This document shows positions 12,825 through 26,130 of a stretch of DNA of 64,000 nt, piece after piece. Each line of letters begins with the position of its first letter. Within the stretch, counting starts at the first letter, position 1. The translations under genes were made by a program, and so were the position numbers. Origin of the DNA: Atrichornis clamosus. Its lineage: Eukaryota; Chordata; Aves; Passeriformes; Menuridae. Location: contig WBMZ01009479.1 in NCBI GenBank assembly GCA_013400975.1, positions 124,001-188,000 of the forward strand. The letters are read 5' to 3'. A model generated the notes under the pieces. It saw nothing but the letters and a program-made list of their open reading frames with translations, did not search any database and was not told the DNA's origin.

Positions 12825-15800
12825 CTCCCAAAGCACCCTCTGTGCTCCCAACCCGCCGGGTGTAGCGTGGCACTGCCAGCAAGGCAAGCTGTGAGGAGAT
12901 TGCAATTACTCGGTAAGGAAAATGCTCAGCATTTCCTGAGCGAGTCTTTAATCCTAGTTTGAAGTCATTGCTGCCATTGTAAGGTCCAAGTGGAAACTGT
13001 GGTGCTTTTGTGCATCTGTCAGACGCCGCTGCCTATTACAGAATCAGGAATGATAAATATGCCGAGCGCTTTGATGTGAGTATCAGCTCGAACTCCTCCA
13101 GTGCTCAGGTAGAAAGCAGCTGAAGCTATTGTTTTCATCTTGCATGAAAGGTTGAACAGATGCTTGAAAATAAATAGGACCTGGTAAAATGATAAAAATC
13201 CTGGGATAAAAAGCGTGGCCTCTGTTCTCAGCGCTTGCTGTGCACCCAGCCCAAACCTGAGCAGTGGATACACAACTCCAGGGATTGTACAGGGCTGCCT
13301 GCTCAGAAATGGCAACATGCAGCCACAAGGGTAAGAAAATCCACATTCTGCGTCCAGATTAACTGCTAATCTTCATTTTCATCTGGCCAAGAACAGAGAG
13401 TCTTTGCAACTTCAGCTCCATCATCCTCATGGATGAGGGTGCAGGGCTTCCCTTGGAAGAGAAGGATTACAGCAGTCAGTCCAGGCCCAGAGTTCAGCTC
13501 CCAGATGAGACACAGACCTGTCAGATCTGTTTGTGGGCATAATTTAGGATCCAAGAATCTTGAGGCACCCAAAGAAAAGTGACCTAGAAATTTTCTTTTT
13601 CTATATTTGTCTGCATAGGTCCAAGAAGCGCTGCGGAGACTCACCCCAGGCAGCCCTGAGTGAGGCAGAACAAATATCAGAGAAAGATGACCATGCTATA
13701 ACCATGTAGAGAGCATCAGTATGTGTGTAAATTCTGCTTCTCAAATATTTGATCCATCTATGAGACTGTCTACACATTTCTTTTTTTATTTTCCACACCT
13801 TCATTTGTGCTCACTGATAAGTAGCGGGGCAGCTGGCGCCTTCCAGAAGTCCTTGTGATGAGGCAGGGACACAGTTACCCACCTTCACCCTGCTGAATTA
13901 CCACTTACCATTGCCATTCCCTATTAATTAAAGGCATTAACAGCAAATCTCTGCGATTTTGCCCCTTGGCTAGAGCAAAATGTACAGTTTAGATGTGAAA
14001 TGGACAGTTTGATTGTCTTTAATAACGCCTTCAATGAGAAACGCAAGGCATGAGGAGGAATTAATGCTGGTGCTGAAACATCGCTGTAGAAGCAACCTCT
14101 ACTCCTGTTGGTTCTATGCTCATGTTTCTTGAAGCAGAAAGTCAGTTTTCTGAAGCATAATTCTGTTTTCTGACTCCACCAACAGCTGAAATCCCTATCT
14201 GTTTGCCTAAAAACCTTAATAAATTCTTTCCAGCTTGTGAGTAACAGGTCAATGGCAGTTCTGACCACAAGGAATGGATTAAGACAATCTCTTAAATATG
14301 TTATGCTATCTGATTTTTACATTAAAGGTTCTAAAACTGCTTTCACCTGCCTTATTTCTGGAAGGGCTGTACTCTTCTATCAGGAGACTCAATGACTGAA
14401 TCATGCTTTGGAAGATCACCAAGCCCAAAAAGTTCATTATCAGCTCCAAATCACGTGAAACCAACCCTTGAAGATTTTTCAAATTTAGTTATTGACATGA
14501 TGGGAATATATTATCTAAATCTAGCTCTTGTTTCAAGCATGCATCCAGGGGTGGGGATGGTTTCCCATTACTCCATTCACGCCCTCTCACAGGTCTCTCC
14601 TTCTGCCCAAATCCACTGTTTCCTCCTCCCCTCCTCTAGAATTCAGTTTCCAAACAAATCTTGTAATCCGTGGGACTTTATATCACCAGCCAACTCCCTC
14701 ACACTTGTCCTGGGAAGCTTTTCCTGGTGAGAACAGTGGAAGTGCAGAGGGAGAACCATCCATCCCCACCTTCCTGGGGATGTCTACAGAAGTCCTGAGA
14801 GCTCTTAGCAGGGGGCTTTGAAATGAAATTACAGGCCAGCGGGACCAAAGGGAGAAAAAAAATAGAGAAGTATAAAATGCACAGGTTTTCTCATTCTTTA
14901 TTACTGGCTATAAGCAAATTAATATAATTGTCTCATTAAAATGAATGACTTTAGTTCTTACCATTTTCTAATGAGGTTTTATTTCCTGGGGACATTAGCT
15001 GAATATTGCACTCCACTATGGAACAAACAGGAAAACAAGAGGCAAAGAATGGGAAAGTCAGGGAGAAAAAGGTAAGTCAGAACATAAGTAAAGAAAAAAA
15101 AATATCACCCTGAGGTACTGGTCCACAAAAATGCTTTACAATAGCTGAACTAAAAATCAATTCAAAACTACAGTAGATCACAGCCCATAAATTATGTGCC
15201 CAATCAGAAAAGTGTGAGGGGAAAATGCTAAAAGGAGAGGACAGTCTCTGAAGGGGAACTGAGGAGGTGGGGCGAGGAAAACTGGCTTGGATAACACCTC
15301 CACTGAGCCAAATCCCAGGATGGAGGGATGGAAGGTCACTGACACCCCCTGCTCGTGCCTAATCTGCTTCAACAAATGATAATCTCACTGCACATCCAGC
15401 AGTTTGTAACGTTTGTGGTGTTTCTTCAATCCTGGAAAACTAAAATACAGTTAACCAGAATTACCAAGGGTTATGTTTTAAAGACCGTAACAAACAAAAC
15501 TCATTACAGCCACGGTTTACTGATTCTCTGAGAAACAGAAAGGTGTTATTTTGCATGTACAGGCAGCTGGACAGAGCACAAAAATTGTTTGCCTAAGGAA
15601 AAAAAGGCTTTTCATGGGTGCTGCTGGGTGCTCACAGCAAACCACAATCAACCTACCAGAGGAGTGTTGTGGTTTCAGCTGCAGCTCTACACTTCACATC
15701 TGTTACCTTCAATATCTAAACAAACTCTACCTTTTACCTGCACTGCGAAGCTGCAAAGCCTCTCAGTGGCCAGGTGTGTACAAGGAATACCCAGGTCAAC

Positions 15801-16842
15801 AGGTTTCTGTATGACCAGACTTGTATCTACATAGATATAGAAATATGTAGTTATATAGATATATTTTTTAAGGTAATAAGAAATTGTAAGCAACATTATC
15901 ACTGGAAATTTGGCCTTGAGGAAATAAATATCATGTTTTAGTTCCTTAGAGGCAAAGGTCCTTAGCCAGGGAAAAGCTCAGTGGAGTATTGAAGTAGTTT
16001 CATTTCACAGCATTTCTGTAACTTTTGGTACAAATTGTTCAGCCAGTTGGTGTGAGTGCTTTTGTAGTTCCAAGGTCTGTATTCCCTACTCTTCTGCTAA
16101 TACAAAGTGTGGAAAATATGGTCACATCTTGGAAACTCTGCCCATCATGCAATAAAAGAGGTGCAGCATCCCTTAAGAAAATGAAGATCCTGGGTTTGGT
16201 AGATCTGAGTTTTACTCCTGTTTGTGACATCCAGTCTCATGGTGACCGAGGTTCACTATTTCATTTCTCTAGGATTCATTATAAACAGGCCATAAAGATA
16301 TTTAGTTCTTAGCACTTTGACATCTGAGGATCAACAGAAATTGCTTTTATCTACCAGTGCCAGACAATCCTACCACTACCAAGGTATTCTCTGCTTTTAC
16401 CACTAACCTGCCAAAGAGTGTTTTTTTAATCATATAAGCCACTGGCACAAAAGGAAACACATACCAAAAGTGATACTTTGGCCATCTCAGATGGTGTGCA
16501 AGTCCTGCCACACATTGCAGCACTGGCTCTGTTTGCCCTGATGGAAACCTGGGTACTGCAGGAAATGTGAGAGCCAGCTAGGGTCAACTAAGAGTTGATT
16601 AAGTACCACCAGGAATCCAGCTGGATTAAAGACTGTCATCACCTCTTGTTTCTTGTGTTCTTATTGTCAGCTTTAAGGTGGGTGAGAACCAAGAGGGGAC
16701 TGGCTGTCATGGGGGGTGACAATTTTCCTGAATTTCCCAGGTTTGAATAAGCAACTGCACTGAACTAAAATTCTGAACCTTCCGAGGTTCATCCATCACT
16801 TTTACTAAATTACCTCTTCATTCTCTTTTCTGCTAAGAATCT

Positions 16843-16881
16843 AATTTTTATAGCACTGTAGAGAATTTTTATAGCACTGTA
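16843..16881 (+). repeat. 21-base tandem duplication
   Basis: The 18-base word AATTTTTATAGCACTGTA occurs at 16843-16860 and again at 16864-16881, separated by GAG, giving a period of 21. The two copies are identical, so the event is probably recent. Confidence 0.9.
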
Positions 16882-17411
16882 CTTTATCTTGTCACAGTAT
16901 TTTTTGTCATTATTTTCATCTCAGAGAACTCTGGAATTATACTAAATAGACTTGAGAGCTTGACTGTCAGATAACGAGGGAGGTGCACATCTGCAGGTGT
17001 TAATAGCTCACCCTCCAAGACTTTTGCCTGGGAAGTCAGGGCTTGTACAGGATTTGTACCTTCTTGTGCACTGAGATATTGTCTATGTTTGTCTTCTTTC
17101 TCCAGAAAATGGGTCAGATCAAATATCTCTAATTTTTTTCTGTCAGGGTAGCCCTTACAGGGTGCTGAGATTGATTTTTTTGCAATATGGATAAAGCTGA
17201 AATGAGTTGATAAAGCTTTAAGAATTCAATGGGTTTATTCCCCATGCAAATCTAAAGAAGGAATGTTGTGTGTTGGTATTTCCATATCTGGGGTCAGGAC
17301 CACACTTACACAGTCACAGGGCCACAGAGAATCTCAGGCCCAAACTATATTTTATTTAAAACAATTGAGAAGAGACAGAAAAAAAGAGATGAACTGTGTG
17401 AGGTCACATAT

Positions 17412-17516
17412 TATAGAATCACAGAATAATTAATGTTGGAAAAAACCTCTAAGATCATCAAGTCCAACCATTAATCCAGTGCTGGCAGGTCCACCACTAA
17501 ACCACGACCCCGTTGG
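17412..17516 (-). repeat. CR1 LINE 3'-end fragment
   Basis: The plus strand reads TATAGAATCACAGAATAAT, then a GTTGGAAAAAACCTCTAAGA block and ATCATCAAGTCCAACCA. This is the reverse complement of the 3' end of a CR1 subfamily different from the GGCACAGGGTGCCC type. About 105 bases survive before similarity fades. Confidence 0.8.
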
Positions 17517-18059
17517 ACACCTTCCCACTGCCTGTGTCTGGAAACAGCTCCGCTGGGGTCTGTGCTTGGAGGAAAGGTTTAGCCCTTTGTGTCTGCATAG
17601 CTGATTCCCAGGAAAATGTATTTACCCAGCCCTGCCAAGTCCTTGATTGCCTTGCCCATCACCCTAGGAAAGGTGTTGTACAGGATGGGGCAGGAGAGCA
17701 AGCGGCAGCAGAAAAAAAATCTTTTTTCCCTCATTCACTTTTCTCCACCCTCTCTCATCCTAACCTGATGCTATGCCCAGCAAAATAATGGTTTTCTAAA
17801 ATGAGACCAAATAAATGTGTGTAGAGGTCAAGGGTGGCAAATTTAGCTAAAGGTTTTAGTTTTGCTAAATGTTCACCCAGCCTACCTCATATATTTCATT
17901 CACCTGAATATACAATCCTGCACAGAAAGCCTAGAGGCAGAAAAGTCATTTAGACTTCCACATCCATAAAAATTTGCTCAATTAATGCACTCTTTCGTGA
18001 GACTGCAAGATCTTCACTCCCTATTACAGCTCCTTAATCCTTCCTCTGGTATCAGGGAA
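17517..18059. other. Unique non-coding sequence
   Basis: No gene or repeat recognised between a CR1 end and the retrovirus-like block. A 91-codon open frame at 17513-17788 begins within the CR1 edge and looks like chance. Confidence 0.55.
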
Positions 18060-18840
18060 TGAATGTAAAGCTGCCCTGATGGTGCATGGCCGGGAAGGAT
18101 GGGAGGCAGAACAATCTGTGCTCGTGACCGTGGCTGGACACCAAGTTCCCACAAAAGCTGCTCCATCAGTCCCCTCCTCAGCTGGACAGGGGAGAAAAAC
18201 CCCAATGAAAGGCTCATGGGTTGAGATAAGGACAGGGAGAGATCATTCACCAATTGCTGTCATGGGCAATACACTCCCCAAGACTCCGCTTGGGGAAATT
18301 AATTTAATTTATTAATCAGATCAGAGTAGGGTAATGAGAAATCAAACCAATTCTTAAAAATACCTTCTCCCAGCCCCTCCCTTCTTCCTGAGCTCAATTT
18401 CACTCCTGATTTCTCTACTCCCTCACCCTCAGTGGTTCAGGGGAACAGGGAATGGGGGCTGTGGGCAGTTCATCTCTAGTATTATCCGCTGCTTCTTCCT
18501 CCTCAGGGAAGGATTTCTCACACTCTTCCCCTGCTGCAGTGTGAGGTCCCTCCCATGGAAAACAGTTCTCCATGGACTTCTCCAATGTGAGTCCTTCCGT
18601 GGGAAGTTCATCACGAACTGCTCCAGCGTGGGTCCCTTCCATGGGGTCAGTCCTTCAGGAACAGACTGCTCCAGAGCAGGCTTCCCACAGGATCACCGCT
18701 GTACCTTCAGTGGACATCATTTCGGGGCCCGTTTCTGAGGTTTGCATTCCCTTTGCAGGAAGTCTGCACAACTTTGTGGTTCCACTCCCTACACCTGCTT
18801 TGTACAAAGAAGCATCAGCACCAGGAGAGGGTTTGACTCA
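18060..18840 (-). mobile_element. Avian interspersed repeat, probably endogenous retrovirus-derived
   Basis: The block has features that I recognise from a high-copy avian repeat. A CTGGACAGGGGAGA segment is followed by GAGATAAGGACAGGGAGAGA, a TTAATTTAATTTATTA segment, and then a run of loosely repeated units built on CTCCAGCGTGGGTCCCTTCC and GGGGTCAGTCCTTCAGGA. On the minus strand the AATAAATT word near 18310 could serve as a polyadenylation signal, so minus orientation is likely. Similarity to the remembered repeat fades after about 18700, so the right edge is uncertain. Its exact retroviral class is not determined here. Confidence 0.6.
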
Positions 18841-19715
18841 GCCTCCTTAGGGATCAAAATAACTTCTTGCAGAGTTAGGGGGAATGCAAAACCAGAAGAG
18901 CTCTTGCTTATGGTTATGCTCCTCACACTGTCAAGCCTTGTTATCTGGGGAAACTTTGAATTTTGGACCTTGCTTATTACTATTTTTTTAAACAAATAAC
19001 TTCTAAAACTTTATCCGCATGGGCGCTTTCATCGATGGCCTGAATTGAAGGACCCAGGGCTTCCATGTTCCTCCAAAGTCCCATCTGTTATTTATTTTAC
19101 TGGTACTCAGTTGAAAAGCCTGCTGTCACTAACTTGTTCCAGTCCTGCTGCACACGTGTCCGTGCTGGTGCTGGTAATTGTCCTGTTTCTCAAATGCACC
19201 CCACCTATTGAAATCCTCCAGCCCACGTTTCTTGTCTTACCTGCTGCACAGAGAGAGCGGAGACAGGGAGGGTGGAGGTGATGACAGTGGGGTTTTTTAT
19301 CTGTAAATCTCTGGGGGGATAAGGTTGCATGGTTTGCAATTAGACAAGCAGGTACTGTGGCAGAGGACATCATTTCCTTCAGCAGGTTATCATTTCGAAA
19401 AAATCAGGGACCTTTTAATATACAGTATATCTTGTGGAATCTATCATGGCTTTCTCTTAGCCAGCTTAAAAGACTGAGCTTAATGGCCTTGAGCTCTTCT
19501 GACAAAAGCAAGGGTTTAAGCTGGGCTTGTTTATTCCTCCATATCCACCTTGCAGCTTTGCTGTAAACACCTTGCAATGCCACACGCAGGGTGGACTCCG
19601 AAGGCGGCTCCTGCTCTCATGGCTCAACCTGCAGTGAGAAAGGCTCTGGTGGAGGGTTCTCCCAGCAGCTAAGCCAGGTCCAGCCAGAGCACCCTGGGCA
19701 GTAGGGGAGGGAGCT
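18841..19715. other. Unique non-coding sequence
   Basis: No gene recognised. Short open frames (about 60-94 codons) on both strands lack supporting signals. The last part before 19715 includes a G-rich segment leading into a CR1 copy. Confidence 0.5.
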
Positions 19716-19915
19716 GGTTCTTCCCTGAAAATGTGGTGAGGCCCTGGCACAGGGTGCCCAGAGAAGCTGTGGCTGCCCCTGGATCCCTGGAAGTGTCCAA
19801 GGCCAGGCTGGACGGGGCTTGGAGCACCCTGGGATGGTGGGAGGTGTCCCTGCCCATGGCAGGGGGTGAAACTGGATGAGTTCTAACGTCCCTTCCAACT
19901 CAGGCCAGTCTATTG
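19716..19915 (+). repeat. CR1 LINE 3'-end fragment
   Basis: A sense-strand CR1 end of about 200 bases, with TTCTTCCCTGAAAATG, the CCTGGCACAGGGTGCCCAGA block, CCCCTGGATCCCTGGAAGTG, and GGGAGGTGTCCCTGCCCATG. The terminal octamers are degraded: CTTCCAACTCAGGCCAGTC takes the place of the usual CCAAACCATTCTGTG. Confidence 0.92.
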
Positions 19916-20498
19916 TTCCCTGCAGCAGGGCTAAGCCTCCAGTTTAGGGAGCATTATCTCTGTTATGGTCATCAGATGCAGCGCAGCACTGTGTTACTGG
20001 AGCTTATCTTTTGTCATAGAAAAAATCCAGATCCATTTATGACAGGGCCTATGGGACAGATGATGCTGAATTTCCCTTTTTTTTTTCTTTGTGGTTGTTC
20101 AAAAAACAGAAGCTCTTGCTCTAAGTTTGTGTTTCTAAAATAGTAGAAAGACATTTAGGACTTGGGAAAGAAGATGCTTTCAAAAGATGATGCTTGCAAA
20201 ATCCTCATTATTTTTATACCAGAGGATAGCTACAGAACAGACAAGGAGCAGGGCATGGACCACTCTTAGACCATTGCAGTGCTTGTTTTTTTGCTTATCC
20301 TCCTCCTGAGTGTACAATTATTTTTCTCAATTGCATTTCTAGAATACCTATAGCTCTCGTTGCGAGGGAAAACCAATATTGAAGAACTGTTTATTGCAAC
20401 CTGGTGATGAGAGAAACCTGCTCAGTGGGAAAACATCGTCTCCATGCCCTCTGTGCAGGTATTTTGTGCATCACTGATCAGGAAGCTTTCTGATAATA

Positions 20499-20554
20499 AT
20501 TAGTGTTGGACTAGATGACCTTTAGAGGTCCTTCCAAGCCATTCTATGATTCTC
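20499..20554 (+). repeat. CR1 LINE 3' tip
   Basis: The last 56 bases of a CR1 copy: GTTGGACTAGATGACCTTTA, GAGGTCCTTCCAAGCC, and the terminal ATTCTATGATTCT. The wording belongs to the subfamily ending in TTGGACTAGATGA, distinct from most copies in this window. Confidence 0.8.
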
Positions 20555-23500
20555 TGGACCAAAACTACATATTATCAGAAGTCTTTTTCTCTAGCAGAGG
20601 TAGATATTTTATTTCTAAGCCTTTATTTAAATGAAGAAATTCCAGCATGGGAATTTTTCACTTTATTCAAACTCTTTGCAGTAAATTGGAATGAAGACCC
20701 TGTGTTTAAATTTTATTTTTTTTTTTAAGAGTAAACCTGGGGGATTGAATCTTTTGTAGCAATTGGAGATGAGCAGTTCATTTTTAATGCCTTTCCCCAA
20801 GATAGAGAAGCAACAACATCATTCCTCCAAGCTCCATTTGGTGAGGTTGTGTCCTTTGCTCAACACAAGCAGGGCCAGACTTTTTCCAGCAGTGAAGGGT
20901 TTTAGTCATGCAGCACTACAACAGTGCCATGCCAGCAAAAAAGTTTTATCTTAATTCCTTGGTGCCAGCTCTGCGGTGTGACAAGAGTTATAAAGGACCA
21001 TTTATCTTGTCAGAGGGAAGGGACCATCAGCATCCGACCCCAGAGACTCATCACCAAGGTCTGTCTGAAAAATTATGTGCCTTAAAAAGCCTGATCCCAA
21101 ACCAGCAATCGCAGAGCAATGCCCATATATTAACTATTTGAGCTGCACTGGATGGATAACTGGAATGATAACCAGAAGGACAGGCTTGGAAATTCAGTGG
21201 AATTTTAGCTGGCGCCTTCTTTCATCAAGCTGCAACTTTCCTTTGGAGACACTGTTGTCTTATTTCTGAGCTTGATTTAAAGACGAGTAGTTGAAAAAAA
21301 AAAAAATACGGCTAAAATGAAAACATTTATTTTAAAACTTTGTTTTCGACTCATGAAAAAATTTTTGCTTTAAAAAGAATTTTAATGCTCTGAAAAACAA
21401 AAAAATTGCTGTGGATTTTTCCCTTCAAGTCGCTAATCTATTTATTTCAGGGATGCCATGAAGAAGGCAAAATTGTGCCTCTTACTCTCTGCCCTGCTCA
21501 GCAGGCTCAAACTATGGAAAGAAAATAGGGGAAAAAAGCTATTTTTCGTTATTATGAGCAAATGACAAAAATTTTAGTAGAATTTAGTAACATTACTGTT
21601 ACTAGAATTTAGTAACAGTATTGATAAAATAGTGACATGAACTGGCTTAAGGGCTCTAAATCATCATTTTTTTACTTACAAGAAGGATTTTAGGTGTTTC
21701 TTTGGACATTTAGTGAGCAAATGGCAAATTTATTGTTAGAAAATATTAGGGAAGAAGCGTAAAAGCAATCTAATATGCATGGTCTCTGGTACCTTTGCAC
21801 ACACAGTTTAGACCCCCGAATCCACCCTGGTGTGCCCCTTTTTGCCTTTCTGGGACATCCCAAAGTGGCTCTTGATGATGTTTCTGCAGGGATTCCTGCT
21901 TGTCCTGCATCCTGTGTGCCAGCCCTGAGTGGAGGTGTCTGCAGCATCCTTGGCAACATCCTTTATCATGTCTGGAATTATTGGTGTTTAATATGATTTA
22001 TTGGTTGTCTGGATTAAGACTTCACCCTGTATCCTCATTTCATGGGATGCTCTATGACAAGTTCCTGGGAATATTTAAATTCTCTTCTAATTACCTCCCT
22101 TCATGAAAAATTACCCTTAATATCATTCAGAGGTAAATTTTTCTGTTATATTCCCTTATATATCATTTTCTTGTGCCCCTGTGTTGGGATACGTTCTCTT
22201 TAGGTGTTAGGTCTCTATTATATCAATTTAATGTCTTTTCATGATTCATGTTCTTTCTCAGGTGTGTGTTTAGTAGTTACATCTCATAAACCTCCCACTT
22301 AACAAAGCAAAATGCTTGGCTGCAAATATTTAAACTGATGCTACATGGTGTTCATGCTTACAGGAGATAGGAATTTATTTGGAACAATACCTTTCCCCCA
22401 TTTAATTCCATGCAAAACTTTTGACCAAGACTGGAAGATAAATAAGATTAATTTAGCATAAAAGGCATGAGGGCATCCACTTGTCTGTGCCAGACAAATT
22501 CCCAGAGCACAAAAAAATGGGAATTTGGGCCTTGAACTTTTGGCTGCAGTATTATTTGCAGACCAAGTGAACCATTCCCAACTGTTTCCGAAATCAAGGC
22601 TGCAGAAGTAGGAACTACTCGTACATGGCCAGGACAGAACAATTGATTCAAATTGTCAGGACTTAACTCATGTTTCAGGATTGCTTTGAAATTTTTTCAT
22701 TCTTGGTAATTTAATTCTTTTGCAGTTCTCTCTCACTGGGTTGAGAGAATTGTACTCCTCTTTTTACCCCCCTCCCTCCACCTTTTTTTTACATGGGAGA
22801 TATAATTTATACCTGTTTCAGTGAATTTGCCACAATAAAGAATCCAATTCTTTCAAGGTTGGTTTTTTTTTTTTTTAAATCTCCTCAGAGAGTGAAAGTA
22901 GCATTTGCTGAAATTAAGGTGCTTTTTGCCAGAAATGTGATGCTAATCCTCTTAGTTTTAATGGTTTTGAAATGGTTTGTATAAGAAGGTAAACAGAGTA
23001 GTTGATTAATAGGAAGGAAGTCAATTGGCCATGTTGCAAGTCTTGTACGCTCTACTGTACAATAGTTCTTTATTTCTGCAGAGTGAGGCACAGACTGGTC
23101 TCCTTTTGAAAGTTCTTAGGTGAAAACTGATATATCTTCTCATACTGTACAATTCAGAAGAGTTTGATTCCAGCACCAGAAAAAGCAAGCAGTGCACTCT
23201 CGAAAGAGGAGTCAAACAAATATCACTGATAAGACATTGACGTGACACCAGTTATCTCCCCTTTTTATTGAAAATAGGCACATATAATGAGGTGCTTCAC
23301 ATTTTAAAGTCTTAAATCTTAGAAAGCTCCGAGGGCCGAGATGGTTTTGATTTTGGCTTATTAAACTTGCAGCGTGGGGAAGGGGGGAGGGCAGGCGATG
23401 GAGTGACTCACTTATCCCTGTTATTTAACCTTTCGCTGGCCAAAGGGGTTTTCATCTGCAATTTATTAAAAGCGTTGTTCATCATTCCTCATTTACTTCC

Positions 23501-24089
23501 CAGTGTCTCCTGCCTGAGCCCGGATGCCAAGACCTGCTCGAGCCGGGCAGGTGCCCCTTCCCCATCAATAATTCACCCCCAGGTCTCCCAGAGCTCGGGC
23601 ACTATTTGCATGTCAAGTGATAGGAGGCAGCAGTTACCTGAATTCTTTTGTCTGGCACAATAGCAAAACTCTCACGCTCACAGCACTTGTAGTCCATCAA
23701 TTAACACTCACAATTAAGTGCTGCGACAAAAGTGTGAAGTGGTTGAAGGTCTGAGCAACAGAGGCAGTAGGTAACCCAAGAGCCTTGAAGGAAGACGTGG
23801 TGGCTGCGGTTACAAAAGACGGCTGGGACAGAATTTCAGGGTTTAAATAGGGAGGAGGACGAAATAAATTTGAGAAGTAACAGAGGGAGACGTCGTAGCT
23901 GCTGCAGCTGCAGGGAAGGAGTTTGCAGGTGTTTCCCAGGGCTCAGAGGGAGATGGTGAGGGCAGCAGCTCTCAGATCCACAGCAGAACTGCCTTCAGCC
24001 TCTCCTGAAGAGGTCCTTTACTGGGAAATGCAGCGAAATATTACAGTGTAATTTCAAATCATCGAAGGGCTGTCTGAGGAGCGTCACGA
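20555..24089. other. Unique AT-rich non-coding sequence
   Basis: No gene or interspersed repeat recognised. It contains a 25-base period tandem duplication at 21578-21616, a poly-A run near 21295-21305, and a poly-T run near 22863-22875. Open frames stay below about 100 codons. Confidence 0.55.
21578..21616 (+). repeat. 25-base period tandem duplication
   Basis: The word TAGAATTTAGTAAC occurs at 21578-21591 and 21603-21616. The bases between them include the partly palindromic GTAACATTACTGTTAC, so the site also has short inverted-repeat character. Confidence 0.85.
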
Positions 24090-24182
24090 GCAAGCCCTGG
24101 TCTAGTGGAAGGGGTTCCTGCCCTTGGCAGGGGGCTTTGAACCAGATGGACTTTAAGGTCCCTTCCAACCCAAACCCCATGT
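24090..24182 (+). repeat. CR1 LINE 3'-end fragment
   Basis: Sense CR1 end with CCTGGTCTAGTGGAAGGGGT, TGCCCTTGGCAGGGGG, and CTTTAAGGTCCCTTCCAACC. The terminal octamers are replaced by CCCCATGTGTTCTC, so the tail is eroded. Confidence 0.82.
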
Positions 24183-25594
24183 GTTCTCTCTTGCACCTTT
24201 GTCTTGACTAGAAAGGCTCCTTCTCTAAAGATCTTCTCTGAAGACCTTTGTTAGCTGAAGGAATTAATCAAAATTATCTAATTTGAGAAGGTAACTTAGA
24301 TCATGGAAACGAGTACTCTCTCTCTCTTTGGGGTCTAATGGCAGATAAAAATGAGTTAAGAAGAGACAATGTTAATTTAAGAATAAAACCACAGAACTAA
24401 TACAATGATTCTGGGGTTTGTGTCAGGACCAGACATGACAGACCAATGTCTTCACATGTGCAGAGTTCTTTCATCAGGTAAACTCAAGCTCTGATAATTT
24501 TTGTTTGGAATTGAGACAAAACCCAGACATGGTGCTGTATTTAAGTGAGACAAGGGCATGGGGAAACCCAGAACAGAGTGCAGCCCCTTTGTGTAAGTAG
24601 CTGAGTGATGCCTCTGAATCTGCTGGATTTCAGTGATGCCCATCCCTGCTCCATCTCACAAATACTTTTCCTTTTGGCTTTGAGTAAAGAACAATTTTTG
24701 CAAAGCATTTATTTATGACTCCATCTCATCTTGCAAATTGCAGCGCTCATTTAGTGAACCCCGTGCATGGTATAAATAATTAACTCTCCTTCTTCGTATT
24801 AAGCCACAAGTAAAAGAATTATCTAAGGGATTTTGAGAGCTATATCTGCCTCCCAATAAATAATTTGTTATTGACTCAGCTTTAGGATCTACCAGGTTTA
24901 TAGATTTATTGTATGGGAAAACATTCACAGAAATAGTAGGAAAATGACTATTCTCCCTCTGCATTATTCCTGGTGAAATAAGATAATTTCTACAGGAATT
25001 CAGCTAAACACAATACAGTCAGTGCAGAATATGAACTAACAAACACATTTGTATCCTGAAATCTGACTGTTGCCTCTTCCAACACTTTTAAACTTTCCTT
25101 CCAAGTTTGCTACACTTTCATCTCAATTGCAGTGGTGTCATTCAAGAACAGTTTCATTAGATTAAATGGTCTGGTAGTCAATGCAATTGTAATCAATAGC
25201 TGTAACCCCTAGAAAATAGCTGGATTCAAACTTCCAGTCTTCCCTGCCCTCTTCTTTGGCTGACTTCAGTAATGCTGAAAAGCCAAAGGATCTGTAAAGT
25301 GTATTTTAAAGGATCTCCAAGCCCTGCAGTTCTCCAAAGCTGCCAACCTTTATCTCTCAAAGCAAAGGGAAGGATTTTTTGAGCTGGTGATAGAGTTTAA
25401 TGTCTCAGGCTCTGACTGAAGGCAGGCAGAGAGAAATGGCTAAAGACCATTCTTTTGTGTGTGTACACTCCACTTAGCTGCAATTCCCTTGCTCCCATCA
25501 TTGCTCCCTGACATGAAAGGAAGCCCTCCAGCAGCATTTTGGAAGGGTTTGGGAGACCCAAGGAAGTAAAGCACTGGAGCTTCGCTGCACCTTC
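24183..25594. other. Unique non-coding sequence
   Basis: AT-rich, without a recognised gene. A short CT run lies at about 24317-24329. Open frames are under 100 codons. Confidence 0.55.
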
Positions 25595-25658
25595 AAAAAA
25601 ACCAAACCAAACAAAAAAACTCCACCAAAAAACCAAACCAAACCAAAAAAAACCCCAC
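25595..25658 (+). repeat. A/C-rich low-complexity tract
   Basis: A run built from A6-A8 blocks and CCAAA words, ending in four C. It is followed by CAGAATCACAGCATCA, which weakly resembles a CR1 3' octamer tail in reverse, but nothing else of CR1 follows. Confidence 0.8.
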
Positions 25659-25875
25659 AGAATCACAGCATCAGAAGTATCCCGCACATCAACTCAACTC
25701 TTTTTTGTTCCACAGGGCAGGATGCTGCTTCTCCTCCTCCCTGCCACGGGATCTTAAAAAGCCCAAGCCAAGGATTGTAGGTACTGCAAACACTGCTTCA
25801 TGGATGCCATCTGCACAAATTTCTCGGCCATTCCTGAATATTTGAGGTTTTAATTCCACATTAATGAATCAAAAA

Positions 25876-26130
25876 ACCATAGAACCTTATGGTTGGAAAG
25901 GACCCCTAAGATCTTCAAGTCCAGCTGTCGACCCAGCACCACCACCGTGTTCACCACCAAACCTTGTGCTCAAGTGCCATATCCACACCTTCTTTCAACA
26001 CTTCCAGGGATGGTGACCCCACCACTCCCCTGAACAGCCTGTTCCAGTGTTTGACAACCCTTTTTGTGAAGACATTTTACCTAATATCTAATCTAAACCT
26101 CCCCCAGCACAACTTGAGAACATTTCCTCC
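25876..26130 (-). repeat. CR1 LINE 3'-terminal copy
   Basis: About 255 bases in antisense: ACCATAGAACCTTATGGTTG, AAGATCTTCAAGTCCAGCTG, CACTTCCAGGGATGGTGACC, AACAGCCTGTTCCAGTG and CCTAATATCTAATCTAAACC. This belongs to the CR1 group with the CCAGGGATGGTGACCCCAC block. Similarity ends abruptly at the sequence TTTCCTCC near 26130. Confidence 0.9.

Larger units (their letters stand above)
11141..17411. other. Unique AT-rich non-coding sequence
   Basis: Six kilobases without a recognised gene or interspersed repeat. It holds a (CAG)8 run at 12801-12824, a 21-base tandem duplication at 16843-16881, and a candidate conserved stretch around 12960-13090. Open frames reach about 150 codons (11144-11602) but have no exon-like signals that I can support. 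Confidence 0.55.

Noticed and set aside
12669..12962. Open frame with eight glutamines
   Set aside because: The glutamine run comes only from the (CAG)8 microsatellite; the rest of the frame has no gene-like features.
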